A stretch of DNA of 64,000 nucleotides from Oryzomicrobium terrae (GCF_008274805.1 NZ_CP022579.1:868001-932000); one strand, 5' to 3'. Counted from the first letter of the stretch, positions 54,486-64,000 are shown. Numbers and translations are program-made. The notes: generated by a model from the sequence alone, not told the origin.

Positions 54486-55202
54486 TCAATTCTCCAAACT
54501 GAAAGTGATCGGTATTTGCACCCAGGCAGCGACCAGTTCGCTGCCCTGGCGGGCGGGAACGAATTTCCATTTGCGCACCGCGTCGAGGGCGGCGTTATCC
54601 AGGCGGCTGCTGCCCGAGGTGGTCTTGACCACAACCTCGTCGGCACTGCCGTTGGGCAGCACGTGGGCGCGCAGCATGACCTTGCCCTGTTCGCCCATGC
54701 GGCGGGACAGGGGCGGGTAGGCCGGTGCAGGGTTGCTCAGGTAGTCGGCGTCGAAGCGCGGTGCACTGACCGGGGCAGGGTTGCCGGCGGGGGCGCTCGG
54801 TGCGGCAGGAGCGGCTGCCGCCGGTGCGGCGGGGGTGGCCGGGGTCGAGGGTTGCGGTGCGGCGGCGATAGGGGAGGGGGCGGGCATCGCCGGTGCCGGA
54901 GCCGGCTTCGGCTTGGCCGGGGCCGGCTTGACCAGCGGCTTCGGCTCGGATTTGGCGGTTGGGGTGGCGGGGGCAGGAGGCGTCGGCGCGCTGGGGGCCG
55001 GCGGCAGGATGGAGACCATCAGCGGCGCCGGCGGTTGAAGCGGTGCCGCCGCCGGCGCCAGGGTAATGGCGGCGAGCAGCGCGCCATGAACGACCACCGC
55101 GGCACCGATCCAGCCCAGGTTGGTGCCGCGCCACAGCCGGTCGCTGTCGGCGACGACATACGGCTGGGGGGCGGAAGTGGGCAGTGCGGCGGTAGCGGTC
55201 AT
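54486..55202 (-). CDS. tonB: TonB
   Basis: 238 residues: N-terminal anchor (GWIGAAVVVHGALLAAITLAP, including the SH-like His), long Pro/Ala/Lys spacer (about 70-150; PKPLVKPAPAKPKP), and the C-terminal TonB domain (NPAPAYPPLSRRMGEQGKVML then VLPNGSADEVVVKTTSGSSRLD and DAVRKWKFVPAR). Links the ExbBD motor to outer-membrane receptors. Operon order tonB-exbB-exbD-hemP. A Fur-like box precedes it. Confidence 0.95.
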   Translation of the reverse strand: MTATAALPTSAPQPYVVADSDRLWRGTNLGWIGAAVVVHGALLAAITLAPAAAPLQPPAPLMVSILPPAPSAPTPPAPATPTAKSEPKPLVKPAPAKPKPAPAPAMPAPSPIAAAPQPSTPATPAAPAAAAPAAPSAPAGNPAPVSAPRFDADYLSNPAPAYPPLSRRMGEQGKVMLRAHVLPNGSADEVVVKTTSGSSRLDNAALDAVRKWKFVPARQGSELVAAWVQIPITFSLEN

Positions 55203-55228
55203 GGCAAGCCGGCTGGAGTTGAATAAAT

Positions 55229-55247
55229 AAGAACGGTTCGCATTATC
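55229..55247. promoter_or_regulatory. Fur-like box upstream of tonB
   Basis: AAGAACGGTTCGCATTATC matches the 19-bp Fur consensus GATAATGATAATCATTATC at 12 positions, including its right half fully. 27-45 bases upstream of the tonB start. Confidence 0.55.
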
Positions 55248-55399
55248 GAATTCACCTGACGCATTGTCAAGAAATGTTGCGACCTGCCCACGCTAAGGGG
55301 GGTGGGCGGTTTCGGCCTTGATACAGGTGGCCTTTTACTCTTTCCTGGGCCCCTTGCCCTGTGACCTGATGCCGCAGGGCAAGGGCGGTGCGCGGCGTT

Positions 55400-55565
55400 T
55401 CACCGCCAGTATTTTTTGTCGAACAGGATGTTTGCCGCCGCGTTGATGCGGGCCGTCCTGTGGAACTGCCACCAGGCCGACAGGAGGGCGACGCCGTAGC
55501 CCTGGAGGCGGAGGCCGTCGCTCAGCATCTGCCGCCGGTTGTCCTCGATGCCGAGGATGTGGCCA
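55400..55565 (-). pseudogene. Remnant of a TonB-dependent siderophore receptor (C-terminus)
   Basis: On the minus strand one frame reads [54 protein letters not shown] and then stops. It resembles the last strands of FhuE/FpvA-type receptors, which carry GYAVVNLMARYQF and NVNNLFDKKYY before the C-terminus. An in-frame TGA lies shortly upstream and no more of the barrel is present. A heavily degraded receptor just upstream of tonB fits earlier siderophore use. The match is short, so confidence is moderate. The rest of the gap holds the Fur-like box and the ppa promoter. Confidence 0.5.
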
Positions 55566-55636
55566 CTGCCGAAGCGGCCCCTGCCGCCGGATCAATCCGC
55601 CACGAGATCGCCCCAACGCACGGATGGCGACGACGC

Positions 55637-55642
55637 TATAAT
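55637..55642 (+). promoter_or_regulatory. -10 element of ppa
   Basis: Perfect TATAAT in CGCTATAATTACGG, 55 bases before the ppa ATG. No clear -35 at 17 bases. Confidence 0.5.
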
Positions 55643-55696
55643 TACGGGCTGTCCAAAATTCAACGACCACTTTCAACGCAATCGGGAGCTTCACGC

Positions 55697-56227
55697 ATGA
55701 ACGTCAACGCCCTGTCCGCCGGCAAGGACCTGCCCAACGATATCAACGTGGTGATCGAAATCCCCGCCAACCAGCCCGGCATCAAGTTCGAGCTGGACAA
55801 GGATTCCGGCGCCATCGTGGTGGACCGGTTCATGGCCACCCCCATGCACTACCCCTGCAACTACGGCTTCGTGCCCAACACCCTGTCCGACGACGGCGAT
55901 CCCACCGACGTGCTGGTGGTGGCCCCGGTGGCCCTGCCGGCCGGCTCCGTGATCCGTTGCCGTCCCGTGGGCGTGCTGCAGATGGAAGACGAAGCGGGCA
56001 TGGACGCCAAGGTGGTGGCGGTTCCCCACTCCAAGCTGACCCCGCTGTACGACCACGTGAAGAGCATCAATGACCTGCCCGAGCTGCTGGTCAAGCAGAT
56101 CACCCACTTCTTCGAGCACTACAAGGATCTGGAGCCGGGCAAGTGGGTCAAGGTCTCCGGCTGGGGCGACGTGGACGCCGCCCGTGCCGAGATCGTCGCC
56201 AGCGCCGCTCGCGCCCAGGCCAAGTAA
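55697..56227 (+). CDS. ppa: Inorganic pyrophosphatase
   Basis: Family I enzyme hydrolysing PPi to 2 Pi. 176 residues, with [41 protein letters not shown] (the Asp-rich metal-binding signature; quoted as [20 protein letters not shown]) and [16 protein letters not shown] 55697; the longer open frame upstream has no start of its own. Confidence 0.97.
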   Translation: MNVNALSAGKDLPNDINVVIEIPANQPGIKFELDKDSGAIVVDRFMATPMHYPCNYGFVPNTLSDDGDPTDVLVVAPVALPAGSVIRCRPVGVLQMEDEAGMDAKVVAVPHSKLTPLYDHVKSINDLPELLVKQITHFFEHYKDLEPGKWVKVSGWGDVDAARAEIVASAARAQAK

Positions 56228-56338
56228 GCACGTAACAGCGCCGACTTCGCCGAAAGCGGCATAGAATCGGCCGGGCCGCCGGAGTCGCAAGACCCGGTGG
56301 CCCTTTTCATTGCTCCCGTCCCTGATCCGAACCCCGAC

Positions 56339-57955
56339 ATGGCTTCCCTCCGTCTTGCCATCGCCCAGCTCAACATCACCCTGGGCGACCTCGCCGGCAA
56401 TGCCGAGCGCATCCTCGCGGCCGCCCGGCGCGCGGCCGACCAGGGCGTGCGCCTGGTGCTCACCCCCGAGCTGTCCCTGACCGGCTATCCGCCCGAAGAC
56501 CTGCTGTTGCGCCCCGACTTTTACCGGGCCTGCGACCGGGCCGTGGCCGACCTGGCCGCCCGGCTGCCCGCCGGCGTGGCGGTGGTGGTGGGCCATCCGG
56601 TCGAGATTCGGGGCGAGCGCTTCAACGCCGCCTCCATCGTCGACCGCGGCGCCCTGCGCGCCACCTACCTGAAGCGCCGCCTGCCCAACAGCACGGTGTT
56701 CGACGAGGTGCGCTACTTCAGCCCCGGCCCAGGCCCCCTGGTGGCCGACATCGACGGGGTCAAGGTCGGTCTGGCGATCTGCGAGGACGTCTGGTTCCCC
56801 GAGCCCTGCGCCGACCTGGCCGCCGCCGGGGCCGAACTGATCCTGGTGCCTAACGCCTCGCCCTACCACCTGGGCAAGGGCGCCGAGCGCCTGGACGTGA
56901 TTGCCGCCCGGGCCCGGGAAACCGATCTGCCCCTGGTTTACGCCAACCTGGTGGGCGGTCAGGACGAGCTGGTTTTCGACGGCGGTTCCTGGGCCGTCCA
57001 GGCGGACGGTACCGCCGCCGCCCGGGCCCCCCAGTTCGAGGAAGACCTGCTGGTGCTCGACTACGCCGCCGGCCGTCTGACGGCGCCGCCGCCCCTGCCC
57101 GACCTGAGCCTGGAGGACGAGGTCTACCGGGCCCTGGTGCTCGGCGTGCGCGACTACCTGGGCAAGAACGGCTTCCCCGGCGCCATCATCGGCCTTTCCG
57201 GGGGCATCGATTCGGCCCTCACCCTGTGCGTCGCCGTGGACGCCCTGGGGGCGGACAAGGTCCGCGCGGTGATGATGCCCTCGCCCTACACCGCCGACAT
57301 CAGCCTGGAAGACTCCCGCGCCCTGGTGCGCACTCTGGGTGTGCAGTACGACGAAATCCCCATCGCCCCGGCCATGGCTACCATGGAAGGGCTGCTGGCG
57401 CCGCTGTTCGCCGGCCTGGCGGCGGACACCACCGAAGAGAACATCCAGGCGCGCATTCGCGGCAACCTGCTGATGGCCCTGTCCAACAAGACCGGGCGGC
57501 TGGTGCTCACCACCGGCAACAAGTCGGAGATGGCGGTAGGCTACTGCACTCTCTATGGCGACATGGCCGGCGGCTTCGCCGTCATCAAGGACATCGCCAA
57601 GACCCTGGTCTACCGACTGTGCCGCTGGATCAACCGGGAGCGGGAGATCATTCCCACCCGCATCATCACCCGGCCGCCCTCCGCCGAGCTCAAGCCCAAC
57701 CAGCTCGACCAGGATTCCCTGCCGCCCTACGAGGTGCTCGACGCCATCATCGAGGCCTACGTCGAGAACAACCGCTCGCCCCGGGAAATCATCGCCGCCG
57801 GCTATGCCGAGGCCGACGTGCGCCGGGTGGTGCGCTTGCTCAAGATCGCCGAATACAAGCGCCGCCAGTCTCCGCTCGGCATCCGCGTCACGCGGCGCGG
57901 CTTCGGCAAGGACTGGCGCGTCCCCATCACCAACCGTTATGCTGACGAATACTAA
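56339..57955 (+). CDS. nadE: NAD+ synthase, glutamine-dependent
   Basis: 538 residues; amidates nicotinic acid adenine dinucleotide with ammonia from glutamine. N-terminal nitrilase-like glutaminase domain with triad Glu (TPELSLTGYPPEDLL), Lys (YLKRRLPN) and Cys (AICEDVWFP); C-terminal synthetase domain with the P-loop GLSGGIDSALTL, TGNKSEMAVGYCTLYGDM and TRPPSAELKPNQLDQDSLP. ATG 56339 chosen since MASLRLAIAQLN is the domain start. glnB follows 35 bases after. Confidence 0.95.
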   Translation: MASLRLAIAQLNITLGDLAGNAERILAAARRAADQGVRLVLTPELSLTGYPPEDLLLRPDFYRACDRAVADLAARLPAGVAVVVGHPVEIRGERFNAASIVDRGALRATYLKRRLPNSTVFDEVRYFSPGPGPLVADIDGVKVGLAICEDVWFPEPCADLAAAGAELILVPNASPYHLGKGAERLDVIAARARETDLPLVYANLVGGQDELVFDGGSWAVQADGTAAARAPQFEEDLLVLDYAAGRLTAPPPLPDLSLEDEVYRALVLGVRDYLGKNGFPGAIIGLSGGIDSALTLCVAVDALGADKVRAVMMPSPYTADISLEDSRALVRTLGVQYDEIPIAPAMATMEGLLAPLFAGLAADTTEENIQARIRGNLLMALSNKTGRLVLTTGNKSEMAVGYCTLYGDMAGGFAVIKDIAKTLVYRLCRWINREREIIPTRIITRPPSAELKPNQLDQDSLPPYEVLDAIIEAYVENNRSPREIIAAGYAEADVRRVVRLLKIAEYKRRQSPLGIRVTRRGFGKDWRVPITNRYADEY

Positions 57956-57969
57956 AATCCACTACCTAA

Positions 57970-58329
<360 letters not shown>

Positions 58330-58385
58330 ACGCGGCGGGGCGTCGGGGTGGGCTAACCCGCCCCCGCCCCTTGGCCTCGTCGCCC

Positions 58386-58421
58386 AATGCAAACGCCCCG
58401 CAGCTGCGGGGCGTTTGCATT
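58386..58421. terminator. Bidirectional terminator between glnB and the DUF4124 gene
   Basis: Perfect 36-bp palindrome, 18-bp arms AATGCAAACGCCCCGCAG and complement. Serves both convergent genes. Confidence 0.85.
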
Positions 58422-58440
58422 GGAGCGCCGACGGGGCGTT

Positions 58441-59022
58441 TTAACAGCCGAGGGAAAAGCGCGCGTCGGTCTTTTCCTTGCGCTGGGCCGTCCACCAATC
58501 CCCCTGGCTGGCCGAATGGGGCTGGCGCAACTGGCCGTCGATCCAGGCGATCTCCTGCAGCAAGGCCTCGCAGCGGGCCGTGTTGTCGGCAGCAACGGTC
58601 GTTCGGCGCGGGGCTGCCCGGGCGGCGGCGGCCTCCCGGGCGCGGCGCTCGTCGGCCATTTCGGCTACCCGGGCCTTGAGCCGCGCCAGTTCAGCCTGGG
58701 CGGCCGCGGGATCGCCCGTTGGGCTCGGGCGGGTGACGGCCAGCACCTGCTCGCCGGGCTGGCAACCCTGATCCCGGTAGGCGGTGCCGCCGCTGCCGCG
58801 GCACTTGTAGAGCAACCCGGCCGGAGGCGGCGCTTCCTCAGTGGCGACCTGGCGTCGCGGGGGAGAGCGAGACGGCTCCGGGGCCGCTGCCGCTGGGTCG
58901 TGGGGACCCGGGGCGGGCGGCGTTGCGCGGGGCGGCTCGCCGCGGACGACGAGCAGCGCGGCGCCCGCCATGACGCTCAGGGCGAGGATCAGGGACAACA
59001 CGCGGGCGGTGAAAGTATCCAT
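58441..59022 (-). CDS. DUF4124 domain protein, membrane-anchored
   Basis: 193 residues: N-terminal helix (TARVLSLILALSVMAGAALLVV), Pro/Ala-rich linker, DUF4124 domain with LLYKCRGSGGTAYRDQGCQPGEQ (quoted in part: YKCRGSGGTAYRDQGCQ), a charged helical region and a C-terminal CEALLQEI...LGC. DUF4124 proteins are periplasmic with one disulfide; function unknown. ATG 59022 begins just before the helix. Confidence 0.8.
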   Translation of the reverse strand: MDTFTARVLSLILALSVMAGAALLVVRGEPPRATPPAPGPHDPAAAAPEPSRSPPRRQVATEEAPPPAGLLYKCRGSGGTAYRDQGCQPGEQVLAVTRPSPTGDPAAAQAELARLKARVAEMADERRAREAAAARAAPRRTTVAADNTARCEALLQEIAWIDGQLRQPHSASQGDWWTAQRKEKTDARFSLGC

Positions 59023-59162
59023 CGGGAAAAGCCAAAGGAATATGTCCGGAGTATAAATGCAGGGCTGTCCGGAACGCCCCGCCGCTCCCAATGTCTCTTA
59101 GGTTTCAGTCGTTCCCGCAGCGTCCGCCGCGTGCGTCGCGGCCCATCCTCAAGGAGTCCGTC

Positions 59163-59672
59163 ATGAAGCGAATCACCCTGATTGCCTGTTCCCTTGCCAC
59201 CGTCCTGACCGCGGCCTGCGCCTCGACCCCGCCCGACGGCAGCGCCCGCGCCGTGCTGGCGCCCAGCTCCGGCAGCAAGGTGAGCGGCGAGGTGGTGTTC
59301 ACCTCGATTTCCGGCGGGGTGCGGGTCGAGGCCCGGGCCACCGGCCTGACCCCCGGCGAGCACGGCTTCCACGTCCATGAAGTGGGCGATTGCAGCGCCC
59401 CGGACGGCACCAGCGCCAAGGGTCACTTCAACCCCACGGGCAAGGCCCACGGCAATTCCACCATGGGCGAGCACCACGCCGGCGATATCCCCAACCTGGT
59501 GGCCGACGGCAGCGGCGTGGTCCGGCAGCGCATGGACGTGATGGGCATGAGCCTGGAAGGGCCCACCGGCATCATGGGCCGCGCCATCGTCATCCACGCC
59601 GACCCGGACGACTACAAGTCCCAGCCCGCCGGCAATTCCGGCAAGCGGGTGGCCTGCGGCGTGATCCGCTGA
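59163..59672 (+). CDS. sodC: Superoxide dismutase [Cu-Zn], lipoprotein
   Basis: 169 residues. Lipoprotein signal with lipobox LTAAC (Cys20), so probably anchored in the outer membrane. Copper/zinc ligands: GFHVHEVGDC, GHFNPTGKAHG, HHAGDIPNLVAD and the C-terminal IVIHADPDDYKSQPAGNSG with disulfide Cys in RVACGVI. It protects the periplasm from superoxide. Its signal peptide would be processed by LspA at 19 kb. Confidence 0.95.
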   Translation: MKRITLIACSLATVLTAACASTPPDGSARAVLAPSSGSKVSGEVVFTSISGGVRVEARATGLTPGEHGFHVHEVGDCSAPDGTSAKGHFNPTGKAHGNSTMGEHHAGDIPNLVADGSGVVRQRMDVMGMSLEGPTGIMGRAIVIHADPDDYKSQPAGNSGKRVACGVIR

Positions 59673-59720
59673 GCCTTCGCCGGCCGAGGTTGCGCCCCGG
59701 CTGGGACTGGCGTGCAGGCC

Positions 59721-59752
59721 AAAAAAAAGCCCCGGGGCCGAAGCACCGGGGC
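59721..59752 (-). terminator. Rho-independent terminator of trxB-smr (minus strand)
   Basis: On the minus strand GCCCCGG, loop, CCGGGGC, then eight T. It lies 138 bases after the smr stop. Confidence 0.8.
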
Positions 59753-59889
59753 GGACGAATTTACGACTGAGGTGGAGTTCCGGGCCTGGCTGGGCCGGGG
59801 AACACCTGCAGTCTAGGCAGGGCGGGGCGGCGGCGGAAGTGACCGGATGCCGCGCGGCGGAAGGTCGCAGGGGCGCCGGAGCGCTAACA

Positions 59890-60984
59890 CTAGCCCTTTG
59901 GTGCCCGCAGCAGGATCAGCAGGGCACCTTCGCCACCGTCCTGGGGCTTGGCCTGGCAGTAGGCGAGGATTTCCTCGCGCTGGGCCAGCCAGCTGCGCGA
60001 CAGGTGCTTCAACACCGGCTCCCGGTTGGGGGAGCCCAGGCCCTTGCCGTGGATCAGGCGCAGGCAGCGCCGGCCGGCCTCCAGGCTGTCGGCGAGGAAG
60101 CGGCGCAGGGCCTCCCGGGCCTCGTCCCGGGTCAGGCCGTGCAGGTCCAGCTCGGCCTGCACCACCCAGCGGCCGCGGCGCAGGTCGGTGAGCACCTTGC
60201 GCGCCAGGCCGTCCCGCAGGAAGGCCGGCTCCACCCCCATGTCGAGGCGGTCCTCGAAGGACAGGGGCGATTGCAGGGCCTCGGCCAGCACCGCCCGGTC
60301 GTCCTCTTCACGCTTGATTGGTCGGGGCGGCGGCAGGGGCTTCTGCACGTCGGCCAATCCTTTGTCCTTGAGCGGGGCCACGGCGCCCACGGCGTGGGCG
60401 AAGAGGGCGCCCGGATCGTTGCCGACGGTGGCGGCCAGGTGGTCGAAGATGGCCGCATCGCCAAGCGGGGCGCCATTCTCCAGGGGGGTATCGCCGAGCG
60501 CCTTATCTGGCGCGGCTCTCCGGCCGTCCCGGTCGAAGATCAAGGCGTGGCGCGGGGTTTGGCGATGGCCAATATCCGCGCGGCCCGAATCCTTGAGGGG
60601 CGTGACCTCGCCCACCAGGGCGCGGAAGAGGTCAGGCGAATCGTCCGCCGGCAGGGGGCGGGATGGCGCCGTGGCGGGCGTCTCCACGTCCTTGAAGGTC
60701 GGCTGGACGATGGGCCGGGGGGCCGGCTTGGCCCGTTCCAGCGCGGCCCGGTTGCGGGCCCGGGCCAGGGTCGGGCTGGTGTCGGTGGCGCCCACGGCGG
60801 CGCGGAACAGGGCGGCAGGGTCGTTCTCCGCAGGGGCGGCAACCCGGGCCGCCGGCTTGGGCGCGGCCGGGCGGACCGGTGCGTCGGTCGGCGGCAGCCG
60901 GTTCTTGAGCTTTTCCAGGGCGGAAAAACCAACGCCCGTCGCGAGACGGGCGTGGTTCTTGGCCGCCGGGCCTTTTTTTGCCAT
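59890..60984 (-). CDS. Smr-domain protein with triplicated N-terminal motif
   Basis: 364 residues. C-terminal Smr domain (about 278-364) with ELDLHGLTRDEAREAL and LIHGKGLGSPN, the DLHG and HGKG motifs of MutS2-type Smr nucleases or ribosome-associated factors. The long N-terminus holds three copies of D-x2-xLF-x3-VG (residues 55-65, 115-125, 190-200), the last two followed by a xPLKDxG motif. The part encoding HRQTPRHALIFDRDG is a copy of a dispersed 40-bp-spaced repeat on the plus strand. It lies 27 bases after trxB on the same strand. Confidence 0.82.
   Translation of the reverse strand: MAKKGPAAKNHARLATGVGFSALEKLKNRLPPTDAPVRPAAPKPAARVAAPAENDPAALFRAAVGATDTSPTLARARNRAALERAKPAPRPIVQPTFKDVETPATAPSRPLPADDSPDLFRALVGEVTPLKDSGRADIGHRQTPRHALIFDRDGRRAAPDKALGDTPLENGAPLGDAAIFDHLAATVGNDPGALFAHAVGAVAPLKDKGLADVQKPLPPPRPIKREEDDRAVLAEALQSPLSFEDRLDMGVEPAFLRDGLARKVLTDLRRGRWVVQAELDLHGLTRDEAREALRRFLADSLEAGRRCLRLIHGKGLGSPNREPVLKHLSRSWLAQREEILAYCQAKPQDGGEGALLILLRAPKG
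60501..60566. repeat. Dispersed TGGCGCGGGGTTT repeat, locus E, within smr
   Basis: CTGGCGCGGCTCTCC (core from 60507) and GTGGCGCGGGGTTTGG (core from 60547), again exactly 40 bases apart. The element lies inside the coding region and keeps the reading frame, adding a segment to the Smr protein between its second and third motif copies. Confidence 0.7.
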
Positions 60985-61011
60985 GGCAGATCCCAGGTCG
61001 GGCGGCGGGGC

Positions 61012-62031
<1,020 letters not shown>

Positions 62032-62222
62032 TTACGGCTTTTTTGATCGGATCGATAGGGGCGGGCTATGGTCGCCCCGGGGATCTCCCGCCACCGCAAA
62101 AACAGGCCGCGGGGCCAGGGCTGGCCGGCACCGGAAGCGGCGGCGTTTGCGGCGAGTTCCTCTATAATCGGGAAATATTTCACGTTTTCGGTCATTTCAT
62201 TCCGCTGGGGAGTGTGCACACG

Positions 62223-62897
62223 ATGGAACCTCGCAGTTCGACACCTGCTGCATCCCTGAGTCCCTTCGTCCTGCGCCGGGTCAACCTGTTCTCGCGCCTG
62301 ACCGACGAAGAGTTGTCCCGCATCGCCCGCAACGCCCAGCGCCGCTCCGTCACCCGCGGTACTGTGGTGGTGCGCTCCGGCGATCCCACCGATTCCCTGT
62401 ACATCCTGCTCACCGGCTCCGCCAAGGTCACCAACACCGACGATGAGGGCCGGGAAGTGATCCTGTCCCTGCTCGCCCCCGGCGACTTCTTCGGCGAAAT
62501 GGGCCTGATCGACGGCAGCCCCCGCTCCGCCGACGTGGTGGCCCTGGAATCCTGCGAGCTGCTGCAGATTTCCCAGCCCGAATTCCAGCGCTGCATCGTC
62601 GACCACTTCGACGTCGCCCTGTCGCTGATGCGCGGCCTGGTGCAGCGCCTGCGCGTGGCCGACCGCAAGATCGAAAGCCTGGCGTTGCTCGACGTCTATG
62701 GCCGGGTCGCCCGGCTGCTGATCGATTTTTCCGAGGAAGAGGAGGGCCAGCGGGTGATCACCCGCAAGCTCTCCAAGCAGGACATCGCCAAGATGATCGG
62801 CGCCTCCCGGGAGATGGTCAGCCGCGTCATGAAAGATCTGGAAACCACCGGCTACATCCGCTGCGAGCCGGGCCGCATCATCCTCAACGCCGCCTGA
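62223..62897 (+). CDS. Crp/Fnr-family regulator, CRP type
   Basis: 224 residues. Cyclic nucleotide-binding fold (GDFFGEMGLIDGSPRSADVVA, which keeps the R-S of cAMP sites), long dimer helix, and an HTH with recognition helix GASREMVSRVMKDLE; its R-E-x2-x-R pattern is CRP-like and differs from the E-x2-S-R of Fnr at 45 kb. No N-terminal cysteine cluster. It may respond to cAMP or c-di-GMP. ATG 62223; a -10 TATAAT at 62163 lies upstream. Confidence 0.87.
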   Translation: MEPRSSTPAASLSPFVLRRVNLFSRLTDEELSRIARNAQRRSVTRGTVVVRSGDPTDSLYILLTGSAKVTNTDDEGREVILSLLAPGDFFGEMGLIDGSPRSADVVALESCELLQISQPEFQRCIVDHFDVALSLMRGLVQRLRVADRKIESLALLDVYGRVARLLIDFSEEEEGQRVITRKLSKQDIAKMIGASREMVSRVMKDLETTGYIRCEPGRIILNAA

Positions 62898-62982
62898 GCC
62901 CCGGGGCGCTGGCCCCGGTCTGGCGGCGGAACGGGCCGGCCCCCTGCCCGGCCGGCGGGAAACGTCCCGCCGCGACGGGTCG

Positions 62983-62988
62983 TATAAT
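62983..62988 (+). promoter_or_regulatory. -10 element of ftsK
   Basis: TATAAT in CGTATAATGG, 45 bases before the ftsK ATG; no good -35. Confidence 0.45.
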
Positions 62989-63032
62989 GGCCCGCCAGAC
63001 CCTTCTGAACGAGAGACCTCCGTTCCCGCTCC

Positions 63033-64000
63033 ATGGCCCTTGCCTCAAAGACTGCTGCGCTCAATGACCGGGATGCGCCCCTGCCCGACAAGGTAGGCGG
63101 CCTGCTCCAGGAATTCCGCTGGCTGCTGCTGGTTCCCCTCTGCGCTTTTCTCGCCATCGCCCTGTGGGGCTTCGACGCCGGCGACCCCGGCTGGTCCCAC
63201 GCCATCGGCAACACGGTGGTGCGCAACCCGGCCGGCCGCTTCGGCGCCTGGCTGTCCGACCTGCTCCTCTACCTGTTCGGCGTTTCCGCCTGGTGGTGGG
63301 TCGGCCTGATGGTGCTATTCATGATTCGCGGCTACCGCCGCCTCGGCGAAGTGGAGGCCGAGGCCGTTCCGCACCGTCCCCTGGCCCTTGCCGCCGTCGG
63401 CTTTCTCGTCCTGCTGGTGGCCAGCAGCGGCATCGAATCCCTGCGCTTCCATTCCCTGACCTCGCCCCTGCCCCTGGTGGCCGGCGGCATGTTCGGCGTC
63501 GAGCTGGCGGCCTGGGCCGAGCGCGCCCTCGGCTTCACCGGCGCCACCCTGGTGCTGATGGCCACCCTTGTGCTGGGCTGGAGCCTGTTTACCGGCATGA
63601 GCTGGCTCAACTTCTTCGAACGCTTCGGCGCCCTGCTCGAAGGCGCCTGGTTCGGCAGCCGGGGCCTGGTCGAGCGCTGGCAGGACCGGCGTATCGGCCG
63701 CGAAGTGGCCCGGGAGCGTGAAGCGGTGGTGGAAGTGGAACGGGAGAAGTTCGAGGACCACGAGCCGATCCTGATCGAACTGCCCCCCGAGCCGGAGGAA
63801 AAACCCTCCCCCCGCCTGGCCAAGCGCAAGGAGAAGGAACGCCAGCCGGCCCTCTTCCCCGAAGCGGTGGTGGGCGGACGCCTGCCCCCCCTGCACCTGC
63901 TCGACGCCCCGGCGGCGAGCAACGACCTGCCCGCTGCCGACACCCTGGAATTCACCTCGCGCCTGATCGAGCGCAAGCTGGCCGAATTCGGCGTGCAGGT
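63033..64000 (+). CDS. ftsK: DNA translocase FtsK, 3' end cut off
   Basis: The first 322 residues. Four membrane helices (about 30-180: WLLLVPLCAFLAIALWGF, LLLYLFGVSAWWWVGLMV, and two further) followed by the variable Pro/Glu/Lys linker with FEDHEPILIELPPEPEE and the beginning of the alpha domain (SRLIERKLAEFGVQV). The motor and gamma domains lie right of the window. FtsK sits at the division septum and aligns chromosome dimers at dif. Confidence 0.95.
   Translation, partial: MALASKTAALNDRDAPLPDKVGGLLQEFRWLLLVPLCAFLAIALWGFDAGDPGWSHAIGNTVVRNPAGRFGAWLSDLLLYLFGVSAWWWVGLMVLFMIRGYRRLGEVEAEAVPHRPLALAAVGFLVLLVASSGIESLRFHSLTSPLPLVAGGMFGVELAAWAERALGFTGATLVLMATLVLGWSLFTGMSWLNFFERFGALLEGAWFGSRGLVERWQDRRIGREVAREREAVVEVEREKFEDHEPILIELPPEPEEKPSPRLAKRKEKERQPALFPEAVVGGRLPPLHLLDAPAASNDLPAADTLEFTSRLIERKLAEFGVQ

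Noticed and set aside
53174..54502. 442-codon plus-strand frame opposite exbD and exbB
   Set aside because: Antisense shadow, rich in Gly, His and Gln with no family character.
55388..55405. GCGCGGCGTTTCACC near 55.4 kb as another copy of the dispersed repeat
   Set aside because: Only a single partial core with no second copy 40 bases away.

Overview
The window is a GC-rich bacterial chromosome segment. The gene families and order (trmD-rplS; xseB-ispA-dxs; ribF-ileS-lspA-slpA-ispH; ccoNOQP-ccoGH; fnr/hemN; a class I PHA synthase) point to a betaproteobacterium. Rhodocyclaceae (Azospira-like) is my best guess, inferred from family resemblance only. No phage, integrase, transposase or CRISPR array was seen. 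Both edges cut genes: trmD lacks its first codons and ftsK runs off the right end.

Layout. 1-3.5 kb: trmD, rplS and a TonB-dependent copper receptor of the OprC/NosA type. 3.9-7.9 kb (minus strand): xseB-ispA-dxs, then folE2. 8-21.8 kb: a Rieske oxygenase-like protein, a DMT transporter, a SpoIIAA-like protein with a sulfurtransferase, queG divergent from tsaE-amiC, then ribF-ileS-lspA-(molybdopterin enzyme)-slpA-ispH. 21.9-28.5 kb (minus strand): a type IV pilus minor pilin operon pilE-fimT-pilV-pilW-pilX-pilY1. 28.75 kb: tRNA-Thr(CGT). 29-37.7 kb: the full cbb3 oxidase locus ccoIS, ccoNOQP, ccoGH. 37.7-41.5 kb: UspA, PHA synthase and a nitronate monooxygenase-like protein. 41.8-47.2 kb: a hemerythrin/DUF2249/membrane protein/SirB2/hemerythrin operon, then fnr and hemN. 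47.4-55.6 kb: a TauE/SafE-like protein and an iron island (FTR1 permease, DUF2325 protein, bacterioferritin, a decayed ExbB-like/DUF2149 pair, hemP-exbD-exbB-tonB, and a receptor remnant). 55.7-64 kb: ppa, nadE, glnB, DUF4124 protein, sodC, trxB-smr, a CRP-type regulator and ftsK.

Regulation visible in the sequence ties several blocks together. FNR-type boxes (TTGAY-N4-RTCAA) lie before ccoN (two in tandem), between ccoS and ccoN (a separate promoter), before the hemerythrin operon, between fnr and hemN, and over the xseB start codon. Four of them sit exactly 41.5 bp upstream of the +1 predicted from a -10 hexamer. The Fnr encoded here has the four-cysteine pattern of an oxygen sensor, so the window holds a low-oxygen regulator and much of its likely local regulon. 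Fur-like boxes precede FTR1, the DUF2325 gene pair and tonB.

Two observations stand out. First, the ccoS-ccoN gap holds a complete small transcription unit: an FNR box, a -10, a hairpin starting exactly at the predicted +1, a single-stranded linker and a strong terminator, about 79 nt in all. It is a candidate anaerobically induced small RNA. Second, a dispersed repeat family built on TGGCGCGGGGTTT occurs at several loci, and at four of them two copies are spaced exactly 40 bp apart. One of these lies inside the coding region of smr.
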